Source of the DNA: Candidatus Kapaibacterium sp.
GTDB taxonomy: Bacteria; Bacteroidota; Ignavibacteria; Kapaibacteriales; UBA4661
DNA: 48,649 nt
Reading direction: 5' to 3'
NCBI GenBank assembly: GCA_025358765.1
Contig: JANYIG010000145.1
Coordinates: 1 to 48,649 of the forward strand
Positions 17,253 to 25,773 of this stretch are shown here, piece by piece; position 1 is the stretch's first letter, and each line of letters starts with the position of its first letter. A program made the translations under genes and the position numbers. Under the pieces are notes generated by a model, which was not told where the DNA came from, did no database searches, and worked only from the letters and a program-made list of their open reading frames with translations.

Positions 17253-17458
17253 TTGTAACTGGTCAGGTAGATGTTTTGCTCTTTTGTTAAAATATGGGCT
17301 AAAATTTACAATAAACTCTGAAAATTGCCTAATTTTTTACGATTCTTATTGCCGTTTTTACAAAATCATCTAAATTTTGGAGAAATTGGAATAATGACAA
17401 CAGGAAAAGTGCCGAAATTTATCGAAAAACGCCAATTTTTAGACCTGACCAGTTACAA
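17253..17458. mobile_element. MITE-like element with perfect 16-bp terminal inverted repeats
   Basis: TTGTAACTGGTCAGGT at 17253-17268 is the exact inverse of ACCTGACCAGTTACAA at 17443-17458, bounding about 206 bp of AT-rich DNA. TTCAAT lies just outside both ends (17245-17250 and 17460-17465), a possible target duplication though not flush with the repeats. No transposase is inside; a 25-codon frame from ATG 17394 runs through the right repeat and is probably accidental. The element fills most of the 325 bp gap between the globin and the next kinase; the remainder holds nothing I can support. Confidence 0.6.
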
Positions 17459-17520
17459 CTTCAATAGATAAGAACAAAGTCTAAGGACAATTTACACGCT
17501 CATTATTTTTGAAGGGCGAC

Positions 17521-19245
17521 ATGGATACGCTTTCTATAAAAAAAGGATATCGCACCACGATTGCACTACAACACCAATTCAAGAAAAAATCATTGTTAGC
17601 TGGATTTATTTCAGACCAACAATATAATAATGGTGAGTTTTGTCAATTTGAGAGGCTACTTATGCGTGTGGAACCCGAAGTTTTATGCAAATCATTGATT
17701 GAGGAGGCACTGACACCACAATTATTTTATCACCCACAAACGGGGGATATTATTGTGGCAAACCCAGCGTTATGTAAGTTTTTAGGGTATAGTCACCATG
17801 AAATTGTACGTAAAAACCTTATAGATTTGATTCACCCTGAAGACCGACGGTTTGAACAAGAGTTGTTTTTTGACAGCCGAAAGAATAATAAAAATAATGA
17901 GACGAGTTCAGTGAAACGATACTGGACAAAATCTGGTGAACTTCTTTGGGTTATTCTGTCAGCAAAACGTATTACTGATGAACAAGGAGAAGTAGTCTTT
18001 GTTATGGCTACCCTTCAAGATGTTAGCTCGTTTAAACAAACAGAGGAAAAATTCTTGGGGTTAATCGGACATCTGGAGCATCGGTTGAGCGAATCTTCGC
18101 ACGAAATTGAGCAGTTACGGTCACAAGTCAAAAAGACAGACTCCTTCCGACAGAAATTTGTTGAAACCGCCTCACACGAATTTCGCACCCCATTAACGGT
18201 TATCCAAACAAACCTTGAAATTGTTCAGCGTTACAAAGATAAATTAAATGAAGCGGCAATCAATCAACGCTTTACTTCCATTTATGAGGGAATTCAGCAT
18301 ATCACAGTCCTGTTGGATAATGCCTTGCATATTGAAAGTCTTACACGTCAAGAACTTTTGACGGATATATCGGATGATTGTTTGAGTAATGAGAACGAAG
18401 AGCAGGTATTGGTACAAGTCCCAGAATTGGGTGTTGCGGTTGTAAATCCGGCGCATAAGAACAAACGAGATGACTTATTGGCTCTTCAACAAGGCTCGCA
18501 AGAAGAAGATATAAAAATAATGATCCATGATTTACAAAACCCTCTTTCGAGTGTTATGCTCATGGCAACATCCATTGAGCGAAATTGGCACAAGATGTCT
18601 TTGCTGGAAATCAAGGGTGCATTGCAAGCCGTACAACGCAATACAATGCGGATGAAAAATATGATAACCCAATTTCTGGAGGTTAGTTCATTGGAAAACA
18701 TGGTTATGACTGATGCACAGCAGAGGGTGGATCTTGTAGAATTTATCCAAACAGTTGTTGATGAGCATAAAGAGCAAGCAGCAGCAAAACATCTCACACT
18801 CCATTTTAAATCAGATATTGAAACAGCATTTATTACGAGCAGCAAAGATTCGTTGACTCGCATTATCGAAAATATATTGTCTAATGCTTTGAAGTACTCG
18901 TATCAGAACACAGCAGTCAATGTTTGTATTGCGCCCGTGTCTATCTCCTCTGCCAGAAAACGGTTTGAAAGAAAAACCGCGAACCGTAAGACAGAACATC
19001 TCGAACAATATGTTCGTATAGCAATTACCAATCAAGGTCAAGGAATTCGTGATGAGGATATGGGTCGTTTGTTCACCAAGTTTGGGCGTTTGTCGGCTCA
19101 TCCGATGGCGGGAGAATCTTCAACAGGATTAGGTTTGTGGATTGTTAAACGGTTAGTTGAGTTTATACAAGGACACATTTGGTGTGAGAGTACGTACGGC
19201 GAAGAGGCGACATTTTTTGTGGAGCTTCCCCTGGCTCGTACGTAA
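17521..19245 (+). CDS. PAS sensor histidine kinase with two tandem H-box domains (cytoplasmic)
   Basis: A 574-residue soluble kinase. A PAS domain spans about 58-175 (LFYHPQTGDIIVANPALCKFLGY, with the PAC part near 140-170), followed by a first HisKA with FVETASHEFRTPLTV and His219. A linker leads to a second H-box KIMIHDLQNPLSSV with His336, then one HATPase domain (N-box Asn455 in LSNALKYS, NQGQGI, STGLGLWIVKRLVE). The C-terminal region is strikingly like the TPR kinase at 11.7-14 kb, both with SAxPxxGESS before the G2 box, so the two are related. I chose ATG 17521 over TTG 17509. No regulator gene follows. Confidence 0.88.
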   Translation: MDTLSIKKGYRTTIALQHQFKKKSLLAGFISDQQYNNGEFCQFERLLMRVEPEVLCKSLIEEALTPQLFYHPQTGDIIVANPALCKFLGYSHHEIVRKNLIDLIHPEDRRFEQELFFDSRKNNKNNETSSVKRYWTKSGELLWVILSAKRITDEQGEVVFVMATLQDVSSFKQTEEKFLGLIGHLEHRLSESSHEIEQLRSQVKKTDSFRQKFVETASHEFRTPLTVIQTNLEIVQRYKDKLNEAAINQRFTSIYEGIQHITVLLDNALHIESLTRQELLTDISDDCLSNENEEQVLVQVPELGVAVVNPAHKNKRDDLLALQQGSQEEDIKIMIHDLQNPLSSVMLMATSIERNWHKMSLLEIKGALQAVQRNTMRMKNMITQFLEVSSLENMVMTDAQQRVDLVEFIQTVVDEHKEQAAAKHLTLHFKSDIETAFITSSKDSLTRIIENILSNALKYSYQNTAVNVCIAPVSISSARKRFERKTANRKTEHLEQYVRIAITNQGQGIRDEDMGRLFTKFGRLSAHPMAGESSTGLGLWIVKRLVEFIQGHIWCESTYGEEATFFVELPLART

Positions 19246-19545
19246 TAATTCTAAAATTGATTAAAATAAATCATCAACGTCATTGTTACGTGTCTACAGA
19301 ATAGTTTGGAGTGAAAAACTTTTCCGATTCAATCTAATCTAATTATGAACAAAAAACGCCTCCTTACCCGGGCGGCAGATTGAATGCTGACTCTCGCTTG
19401 CCTATCGTTTCGAGTAAGTAAGTATTCAACGCTCAATAGAGCCGCGCAAATCTCCATCATTAAAAAATTGGGACGTTCCAAAAACGATAAAACTTTTGCA
19501 CTCCGATTGTCATGGACAGACATAGACCGAATATTGATCGCTTCC
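19246..19545. other. Gap with no recognised feature
   Basis: Three hundred bases between convergent genes. The first 90 are AT-rich; the remainder is of average composition. Open frames exist on both strands but none has a recognisable start context or family match, and the longest plus-strand one is mainly antisense to the next gene. Confidence 0.4.
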
Positions 19546-20157
19546 TCAAAGGTTTTTAAGAATCTTTTCACCTTTTGTGAAAATCTTTGCGGTCGTTTTT
19601 TGTTCGAGCGTAACAAGAAGTTTTGGGAGGATAAGACCCGTTACGCGGCGCGGATATTCATGGACTTCACGTGCGTCGTGAGCAGCGGGATCGGTGTAAT
19701 AAAATGTAACGATGTTCCAGATGGGATCTTTTTCGACTTCGATAAGGTGAATTTGGTCATAACGAATAAGCCGAAAATCTTCCTCGAAAATTTTCCTTCC
19801 AAATATCCCAAACGTGCGAATTTGCAAGCGTTGTTGCTTCATGCGATAGGCTATCTGTACAGTGTTGATTGTAAATCCAAGTGGCACAGCATAGCGCTCA
19901 ACGCGGGCTTCCTCCGTCCAGATGTATCCGATGAAGAAAAATAATATTGCTAATAGGACGAACGAAGCGATCCAATACATCATCAGTGGGTCGTATGTAT
20001 AATAAATATCCTCGCCGAGCTGCATCAAATCTACATCTTTGAAGCGATATTTGTCAATATACTGGCGATACGCCGTTGCACCAAACGCCAGCCAACTGTA
20101 CGCAAATGCTACGTAGAGCGCATGCCAGAACACGAGAAGGTCGAAATTGGTCGTCAT
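19546..20157 (-). CDS. Membrane protein with C-terminal PH-like domain, function unknown
   Basis: A 203-residue protein with two transmembrane helices (about 8-30 and 57-80). The cytoplasmic remainder, from about residue 88, has alternating beta-strands (RLQIRTFGIFGRKIFEEDFRL, DQIHLIEVEKDP) typical of the bacterial PH-like folds found after one or two membrane helices. I do not recognise a named family. Its ATG overlaps the stop of the carboxypeptidase gene by four bases, so the two are translationally coupled. That argues for a link to envelope or secretion functions, but there is no direct evidence. Confidence 0.7.
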   Translation of the reverse strand: MTTNFDLLVFWHALYVAFAYSWLAFGATAYRQYIDKYRFKDVDLMQLGEDIYYTYDPLMMYWIASFVLLAILFFFIGYIWTEEARVERYAVPLGFTINTVQIAYRMKQQRLQIRTFGIFGRKIFEEDFRLIRYDQIHLIEVEKDPIWNIVTFYYTDPAAHDAREVHEYPRRVTGLILPKLLVTLEQKTTAKIFTKGEKILKNL

Positions 20158-22616
20158 TTTTCGCCTACTAAAATAGTTTGTTTCGAGCTTAACGTACCGC
20201 CTCCGACAGTATTATTGCTTACAATCACCAGATAAACACCACGCGGCAGCGAGGGATTCCTGAATGCTCCGATTCCATCTTGAATAGTCACGGCATCAGT
20301 GAAGACACGCTGTCCGAGCATATTGAAGATTGTCACGGTAAGCGTCTGTTGTGGCACGGATTGCAGCATTGCCGTTGGAACAATGATTTGCAACTCCCGC
20401 TCTCCTAGTACAACGTTTGGCAACACCCGTAAGTCGTTGACAACGGTAAGCATCGTTTGACGCGCTGCAACAGAATCTTTATACGTGCGAAGCGCAATAT
20501 CACTCAAATACCAGCCGTCGAATTGCCCGCCGTTTGCGTCGGAGAGTACGCCAAATCGTAACATAATATCCTTCCCGACAAACTCATCGAGCGAACATTC
20601 CTGACGAATCCATTGCGGGAAATTACCGTCAAAGCCAAATCCATCGGTCGGTTGCGCTCCGCCTTGTCCGGGCTTCATTAATGAGCTTTGAAGAGATTTC
20701 CACGTTACTCCGTTATCAACAGAAGCTTGGGCAACGGCAAAGTCATAATTTGCTTCTATTGACCATTTTGTGCGAAATTCGAGTGTTGCCGAACGTACGC
20801 CACGTAAGCTGATGGACGAGCCATACCGGACATAATTAGCATCACGAATACGGTACAACCCGCTCGGGCTATCGGTCAGCACAGATTTTCCAAGCTCGCG
20901 GTCAGCAACAACTCCCCAACGCCCAAGTTCCCATTTGCTGGCATCGCCGGAGAATAAATCTATTCGATCCGGCTGAAATATTTGCATTTGCACTGTGTCG
21001 CGGCGCGGCACACCTTCTTGGGTTATGAGGATTTCCACAGGAATCCGTGCGCCATTGGCGACGGTAGAGTCTGCTTGCACATCAAAAATCTCGCGCTGAA
21101 ATTCCGTTGAACGAAGTTTTTTAAGCGCACGTTGTGGAAGTGCAATATCAACACCTTTTACAAGCGGGGTGATTCTGAGCGTAGCTTCCTCACGTGCTTG
21201 AACAATGCCGAGGTTTTGCACCTCAATATTGATGCGCGTTCTCCCCGTTTGCTGGCTTTCTGTCAAAAATGTTTGCACCGGACGCAGGTTCGTTTCTGCG
21301 CTCCACGCAGTTTGCAGATTTGTACTGAGGTTCTCAACGCCTTGGGGAATGATGCGGTCTGCGGAGGGCCAGAACGTGTCTGTTACTGTCCCGACTTCCG
21401 GTGTCATCGTCATGATTTTGCCATGACCATCACTTTCGCCGTACATCCAATCGTCCGATGCGCCCCGCACAGAATAGCCAACGGTTTGCAGGTCGCGTCC
21501 ACCAGAATATCTATTCACCTTTGTGATTTCCGCACAAATCGCTCGAAAGTAGGTGGAATCCGGCGTTTCACGCTCTGTGTAGGAATACGGATAAATCAGC
21601 AAGTTGCTGTACGTATGATAATTGATGGCAGTTTTGAAGGCGTGGCGATTGCAAAAATCTCGAATCGCCTGCGTTTCCGGCTCGGAAAACGGTGCAGTGC
21701 CTCGATACGTGTCGCTGCTGGGTGACGTACTGGAGCCATTGTTGGGCGAACTCCAGTATTCCTGAGTGCCATAGTTGCGGTTCAAATCCACGCCAACCGT
21801 GCCGTTGCTGTTGCGGCGACGATTTTTACGCCACATACCACCACCTTCGGGGTTGTTTATTTGATTATACGCATAACCATCAGGATTGGTCATCGGTACA
21901 ACGTAGAGCTGGCGGTTATTGAGCAAATACTGGGCTTCAGGGTCGTTTGCGGCAAAGCGCTCAAACAAATCCCAGAGCAAATACACAAGGTTGGACGCGC
22001 TTCCCGGCTCGCGGGCGTGATGCACAGCAGTGTAGAGGATTTCGGGTTTCCTTTGAGCCAGCGCAGAAGCGGTTCCCACGCGATAAGCATAGATTGGACG
22101 CGATTCAATGGATGAGCCAATTGTCTCCGGCGTGGTGATAAGGTCAGGAAATTGCGTTTTCATGCGGGCAAATTCGGCATCTAATTCGTCCAGCGTATAA
22201 AAACCGCCCATAGAGCCAAGTTTGAAGTTGCGTGGAGCCGCAATTGAACCACCGCGTCGTTTATCCTGAGAAAAATCGTGCAGGAAAATTTTGCTTTTGG
22301 CAATACGTTCACGATTTTGCGCCTGAACATCCGATACAATCACATCCACACGAACGCCGCGCTTTTGCAAATCTGCAAGCGTGGTCGCGTTGAAGTGTGC
22401 CTCCACATATACGTCACGTTTGAGAACGCTATGTTCAATTTCCACGCCCGCGTCCTCCGCGTCATAGAGCGAGAACGTGTCGGAGAACCACACCCGTCCG
22501 TACACCACGCGCTCTGGTGCTTGCGCGAACAAGCATGAGCTGGAGAACAGCAACGCGAATAACAGCATGAAGAGCAAAGCGCTCAACAGCCGACGGAGTT
22601 TGAATAACGTTGTCAT
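20154..22616 (-). CDS. Secreted M14 zinc carboxypeptidase with type IX secretion C-terminal domain
   Basis: An 820-residue metallocarboxypeptidase that removes C-terminal amino acids from peptides outside the cell. A signal peptide (about 1-32, ending LFAQA) comes first. The M14 domain (about 135-430) has zinc ligands His200 and Glu203 in HHAREPG, His334 in INYHTYS, the NPDGY and DLNRNYG substrate-binding signatures and the catalytic Glu407 in MTPEVGT. A beta-rich region with a MAM/jelly-roll-like part follows (about 550-700). The last 80 residues (VTIFNMLGQRVF, LPRGVYLVIVSNN) form a type A T9SS sorting domain. An upstream in-frame ATG would add 83 residues before the signal peptide, so I start at 22616. 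It is downstream of the phosphatase gene. Confidence 0.9.
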   Translation of the reverse strand: MTTLFKLRRLLSALLFMLLFALLFSSSCLFAQAPERVVYGRVWFSDTFSLYDAEDAGVEIEHSVLKRDVYVEAHFNATTLADLQKRGVRVDVIVSDVQAQNRERIAKSKIFLHDFSQDKRRGGSIAAPRNFKLGSMGGFYTLDELDAEFARMKTQFPDLITTPETIGSSIESRPIYAYRVGTASALAQRKPEILYTAVHHAREPGSASNLVYLLWDLFERFAANDPEAQYLLNNRQLYVVPMTNPDGYAYNQINNPEGGGMWRKNRRRNSNGTVGVDLNRNYGTQEYWSSPNNGSSTSPSSDTYRGTAPFSEPETQAIRDFCNRHAFKTAINYHTYSNLLIYPYSYTERETPDSTYFRAICAEITKVNRYSGGRDLQTVGYSVRGASDDWMYGESDGHGKIMTMTPEVGTVTDTFWPSADRIIPQGVENLSTNLQTAWSAETNLRPVQTFLTESQQTGRTRINIEVQNLGIVQAREEATLRITPLVKGVDIALPQRALKKLRSTEFQREIFDVQADSTVANGARIPVEILITQEGVPRRDTVQMQIFQPDRIDLFSGDASKWELGRWGVVADRELGKSVLTDSPSGLYRIRDANYVRYGSSISLRGVRSATLEFRTKWSIEANYDFAVAQASVDNGVTWKSLQSSLMKPGQGGAQPTDGFGFDGNFPQWIRQECSLDEFVGKDIMLRFGVLSDANGGQFDGWYLSDIALRTYKDSVAARQTMLTVVNDLRVLPNVVLGERELQIIVPTAMLQSVPQQTLTVTIFNMLGQRVFTDAVTIQDGIGAFRNPSLPRGVYLVIVSNNTVGGGTLSSKQTILVGEK

Positions 22617-22710
22617 CACGGAAGAGGTTTGGGAGTGGGAAATGATGGGTTGACAAACAGCACTATCATCAATAATTTGCAATGGACAGTAACTTTTGTG
22701 CAGAGTCCAT

Positions 22711-24039
22711 TCAAAATTGAACGAACGGCTGTGGCGTTGGGGCTTTGGAAAATACTTTTGTATTCTCCGTCGGAGCTTCACGCTTAATAACAACAAGAGT
22801 TTTATCGTCCGAATATTCGCCGCCGATAGAAAATTTCTGTACCTCTTCAATGCAGAGATAGGCAATATCCTTGGCAGATTCCTTATGATGCTTGCGGAGA
22901 ATACCTTTCAGGCGACTTTCTCCAAAAAGTTTACCCGTTTTGTTTTGTGCCTCGACGATGCCGTCAGTGTAGAGCAATAGTACATCGCCATGTCGCATGT
23001 TGATGTTTTCAATGCCAAATCGTTGGTTGGGGACAAGTCCTAATAGGCTGCCGGTGGAGGGAAGCATAAAAAAATCTCGCGTTTTGGCGCGGTAGTGAAT
23101 CGGGCTATTGTGACCGGCATTCGCATACAGCACCAAACCGTTTTCCGACGTTGTGAGTTCGCAATAAAAGAGCGTCACAAAACGCTCGTAGGGGAAGGTG
23201 TCGTAGATAAGCGTGTTCAACCGAGAAATCAGCGCCGCTATCTTCGTGTCGAAGCTCACACCCATACGGACTGCGCCAGAAACAAAAAGTGCTTGAATGG
23301 CAGCCGGAAGCCCTTTGCTGGCAGCATCGCTGATAACAATGCTGAGGCGTTTTTCGTAATCCGAAGCGGGCTTGAGATAATCAAAATAATCGCCGCCGAC
23401 CACGCGGTCTGGCACGGAAATCCCAAAGATGTGATAATCGTGAAAAATAGTTTCGTGGTCGGGCAACAAACTCCGCTGGATTTCCCATGCTTGATTGAGG
23501 TCTTTTTCAAGGATTTGATGCTCGTGCTGGCGCTCCAAATCACGCAAACGAATCCCGACCGCGCTTGAAATGATATTAATAACGTCGTAAAACTTATCAC
23601 TTAGTTCTGCGGTATTAAAGGCAAGGACGTATTTGTAAAATTTTCCACTTTTGCGCTTGATGATTTCGCCCACACCCGTTGCCGAATACAAGTGAACACC
23701 CCGTTCGCGCAGCACAGCATCCGTCTCGTATTCCATGATGGTGCGTTTGTACGCTAACTGCCCAAAAAGTGGATAATCGCAGACGTTGATGCTATACTCT
23801 TCGGGAATGTCGTCAAGCGAACCGTGTTGATACCGGAGAATGTACGTATCGTCGGTTGTGTCTAATTCCCAGATGCGACCACCGGTGATTTCAATATCGG
23901 CACGCCCAACAATTTCTCGCATAACGGAGGTGAGTAATTCAACTTCGTTTGCATATTTGCCGGATGCCAATTTATCCACAATGCGGTAAATTTGCCGCTG
24001 CGTCATTACGGACGATGATTGTGTGCGTCTGTTCGCCAT
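22711..24039 (-). CDS. GAF-type sensor / SpoIIE-family PP2C serine phosphatase
   Basis: A 442-residue cytoplasmic protein. An N-terminal GAF-like domain (about 15-175) is joined by a helix (HQILEKDLNQAWEIQRSLLP, about 178-198) to a SpoIIE/RsbU-type PPM phosphatase. Metal-binding acidic residues are present in VVGGDYFDY, ISDAASKG, LYTDGIVEA and the C-terminal SDDKTLVVIKR. Such proteins usually dephosphorylate anti-anti-sigma factors in partner-switching systems, but no STAS or RsbW gene is in the window. The gene starts 23 bp after dapA, so they likely share a transcript. Confidence 0.9.
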   Translation of the reverse strand: MANRRTQSSSVMTQRQIYRIVDKLASGKYANEVELLTSVMREIVGRADIEITGGRIWELDTTDDTYILRYQHGSLDDIPEEYSINVCDYPLFGQLAYKRTIMEYETDAVLRERGVHLYSATGVGEIIKRKSGKFYKYVLAFNTAELSDKFYDVINIISSAVGIRLRDLERQHEHQILEKDLNQAWEIQRSLLPDHETIFHDYHIFGISVPDRVVGGDYFDYLKPASDYEKRLSIVISDAASKGLPAAIQALFVSGAVRMGVSFDTKIAALISRLNTLIYDTFPYERFVTLFYCELTTSENGLVLYANAGHNSPIHYRAKTRDFFMLPSTGSLLGLVPNQRFGIENINMRHGDVLLLYTDGIVEAQNKTGKLFGESRLKGILRKHHKESAKDIAYLCIEEVQKFSIGGEYSDDKTLVVIKREAPTENTKVFSKAPTPQPFVQF

Positions 24040-24062
24040 AGATTCAAGTGGTAAAGTGCGTT

Positions 24063-24956
24063 CTACGGAAGAATCCCTGCTTCCACCAAGCCCGCTCTGA
24101 GTTTGGCTTTGTTCGCCTCGCCTATAGGAACAAGTGGAAGTCGAAGATGCTCTTGAATCAATCCCATCATCGCCAAGGCAGCTTTTGCCGGAATCGGATT
24201 CGATTCGATAAAATTCAACTTCATCAATTCGAGTAAGTTGTACTGTAGCCCGCGTGCCTTCACAAAATCGCCCGCCAATGCCGCACGAACCAAATCGCTA
24301 AACTGCGAAGGAGCATAATTGCTTATCACAGAGATTACACCCAGTCCACCACAAGCAATCAAGGGTAATGCAAGCGAGTCGTCGCCTGCAAGTACGGCAA
24401 ATCCAGCCGGAGCGGAGCGGATAATCTCCATCATCTGGTCAAGATTGCCAGAGGCTTCTTTTGTTGCAATGATGGTTGGACATTCTTCGGCAAGCTGCAA
24501 TTGCACGTCCACCGGCATACTCAAACCTGTCCTGCCCGGCACGTTGTAAATGATAATAGGCAGATCTGACGCATCGGCAATCGTCTTGAAGTGTGCAATC
24601 ATGCCGCGCGGTGTGGGCTTGTTGTAATATGGGCTTACGGATAATGAAGCGGCTGCACCTAATGTTTGTGCCGTTTTATGGTACTGAGCTGCCGATTTTG
24701 TGTCGTTCGAGCCAGTTCCCGCAACAACAGGTATGCGTTTGTTGACCTTTTCGATAGCAAATCGGATGACGGAAATATCCTCCTCGACGGTCATAGTGGC
24801 GCTTTCGCCCGTTGAACCACAAACGACAAGGTATTCCACGCCACCGGAGATTTGAAATTCGATGAGTTTTGCTAACGAGGTAAAATCAATGGAACCATCC
24901 GCCAAATACGGTGTTACAAGAGCCGTTCCAGTTCCATAAAAACGATGGGTATTCAT
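24063..24956 (-). CDS. dapA: 4-hydroxy-tetrahydrodipicolinate synthase
   Basis: A 297-residue enzyme joining pyruvate and aspartate semialdehyde in the lysine and diaminopimelate pathway, in the cytoplasm. Schiff-base Lys166 is in IIATKEASG, Tyr137 and Arg142 in IIYNVPGRTG, and the N-terminal GTGTALVTPY and CGSTGES signatures (about 8-17 and 47-52) are present. Length is typical. It is the first gene of the minus-strand group with the PP2C phosphatase and carboxypeptidase; co-transcription with those is a matter of spacing, not shared pathway. Confidence 0.95.
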   Translation of the reverse strand: MNTHRFYGTGTALVTPYLADGSIDFTSLAKLIEFQISGGVEYLVVCGSTGESATMTVEEDISVIRFAIEKVNKRIPVVAGTGSNDTKSAAQYHKTAQTLGAAASLSVSPYYNKPTPRGMIAHFKTIADASDLPIIIYNVPGRTGLSMPVDVQLQLAEECPTIIATKEASGNLDQMMEIIRSAPAGFAVLAGDDSLALPLIACGGLGVISVISNYAPSQFSDLVRAALAGDFVKARGLQYNLLELMKLNFIESNPIPAKAALAMMGLIQEHLRLPLVPIGEANKAKLRAGLVEAGILP

Positions 24957-24996
24957 TCACGATGGGAAATCTGTGAAACAAAACAAATTGATGAGA

Positions 24997-25004
24997 CAAA
25001 CTTA
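24997..25004 (-). promoter_or_regulatory. Candidate -7 box before dapA
   Basis: The minus strand reads TAAGTTTG here, matching TAnnTTTG, about 41 nt ahead of the dapA ATG. No good TTTG element is found 19-21 nt upstream, so support is limited. Confidence 0.3.
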
Positions 25005-25068
25005 CAAAACTTCGGTCATTCTTGCACGGTGAAAACTTTCCCCAAACACTTGGGCGTACACCACATTC

Positions 25069-25596
25069 TCAATCGTTACCTCTCTTCATGGGTTGTAAAA
25101 TCAAAAACCATACTGCCGTGAAATAACCAAGCATTGCTAAGAGTGGTGCGCCGCTCAGAACACTAATGCGTTTGAGTACAAGCTCTTTGCCAACGTCCAG
25201 CGTAAGACTACCATCTTGGACAAGCAACACTAATTTGAGGTCATAGAACATTTGGATTGCCTCAACCGGTACATACAGCGCAATCAATGCACCTGCGATA
25301 AATAAGCCACCACGAACCTTCCACGTTCGTCGCAGCATCAGCCATAGCGTTCCCCCAAGAACCGCAAACAAACCGTAACTGACCATCGTGTAAAACGCGG
25401 TGATGCCAAAGAGCCGGATTGTTTGCAACACAGCATCGGCACTCATGGCGGGCTTGAACGTGAGCGTTCCGGGAATAAACAGCTCAAAGGCAATTGCCGC
25501 TCGCACCGTCGAACCACCCAACCAAATAATACCGCTCACGGCGGCAAGAAAAAGCAGCATTTTTTGTGTCGTCGAAAGATGAATTGCAGTGTTCAT
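25069..25596 (-). CDS. Four-helix integral membrane protein, function unknown
   Basis: A 175-residue protein with four predicted membrane helices (about 13-33, 62-88, 96-118 and 146-167) and a short loop between the third and fourth. I recognise no family. It lies 112 bp upstream of dapA on the same strand with the candidate dapA promoter between them, so it may be its own transcription unit. The plus-strand nrnA-like gene diverges from it across 177 bp. Confidence 0.7.
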   Translation of the reverse strand: MNTAIHLSTTQKMLLFLAAVSGIIWLGGSTVRAAIAFELFIPGTLTFKPAMSADAVLQTIRLFGITAFYTMVSYGLFAVLGGTLWLMLRRTWKVRGGLFIAGALIALYVPVEAIQMFYDLKLVLLVQDGSLTLDVGKELVLKRISVLSGAPLLAMLGYFTAVWFLILQPMKRGND

Positions 25597-25773
25597 TGGT
25601 TTTAGAATAGTAAACAGAGGAAATCACAATATTTTTGAACGCGCAAAATACTAAAACCAACGCAGAATCAGCGAGCCAAATCGTTGCTACTACAGGAAAA
25701 AAGCGTATTATTGTGTTGTTCGGTCAAAGTAGGCATCGTTCCTTCTTCCTGTGTCACCCCTTGTTAGCACGTA

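Noticed and set aside
17394-17471. A 25-codon frame beginning MTTGKVPKF inside the MITE-like element, with GGAG upstream
   Set aside because: It runs through the terminal inverted repeat and ends just past it; too short and without family support.
17504-17511. TATTTTTG as a promoter box for the PAS kinase
   Set aside because: It lies only 10 bp from the ATG and no TTTG element is found at the right distance.
19384-19944. A 186-codon plus-strand frame
   Set aside because: Most of it is antisense to the PH-like membrane protein gene, which has membrane helices and a coupled start; no family signature is visible in the plus-strand frame.
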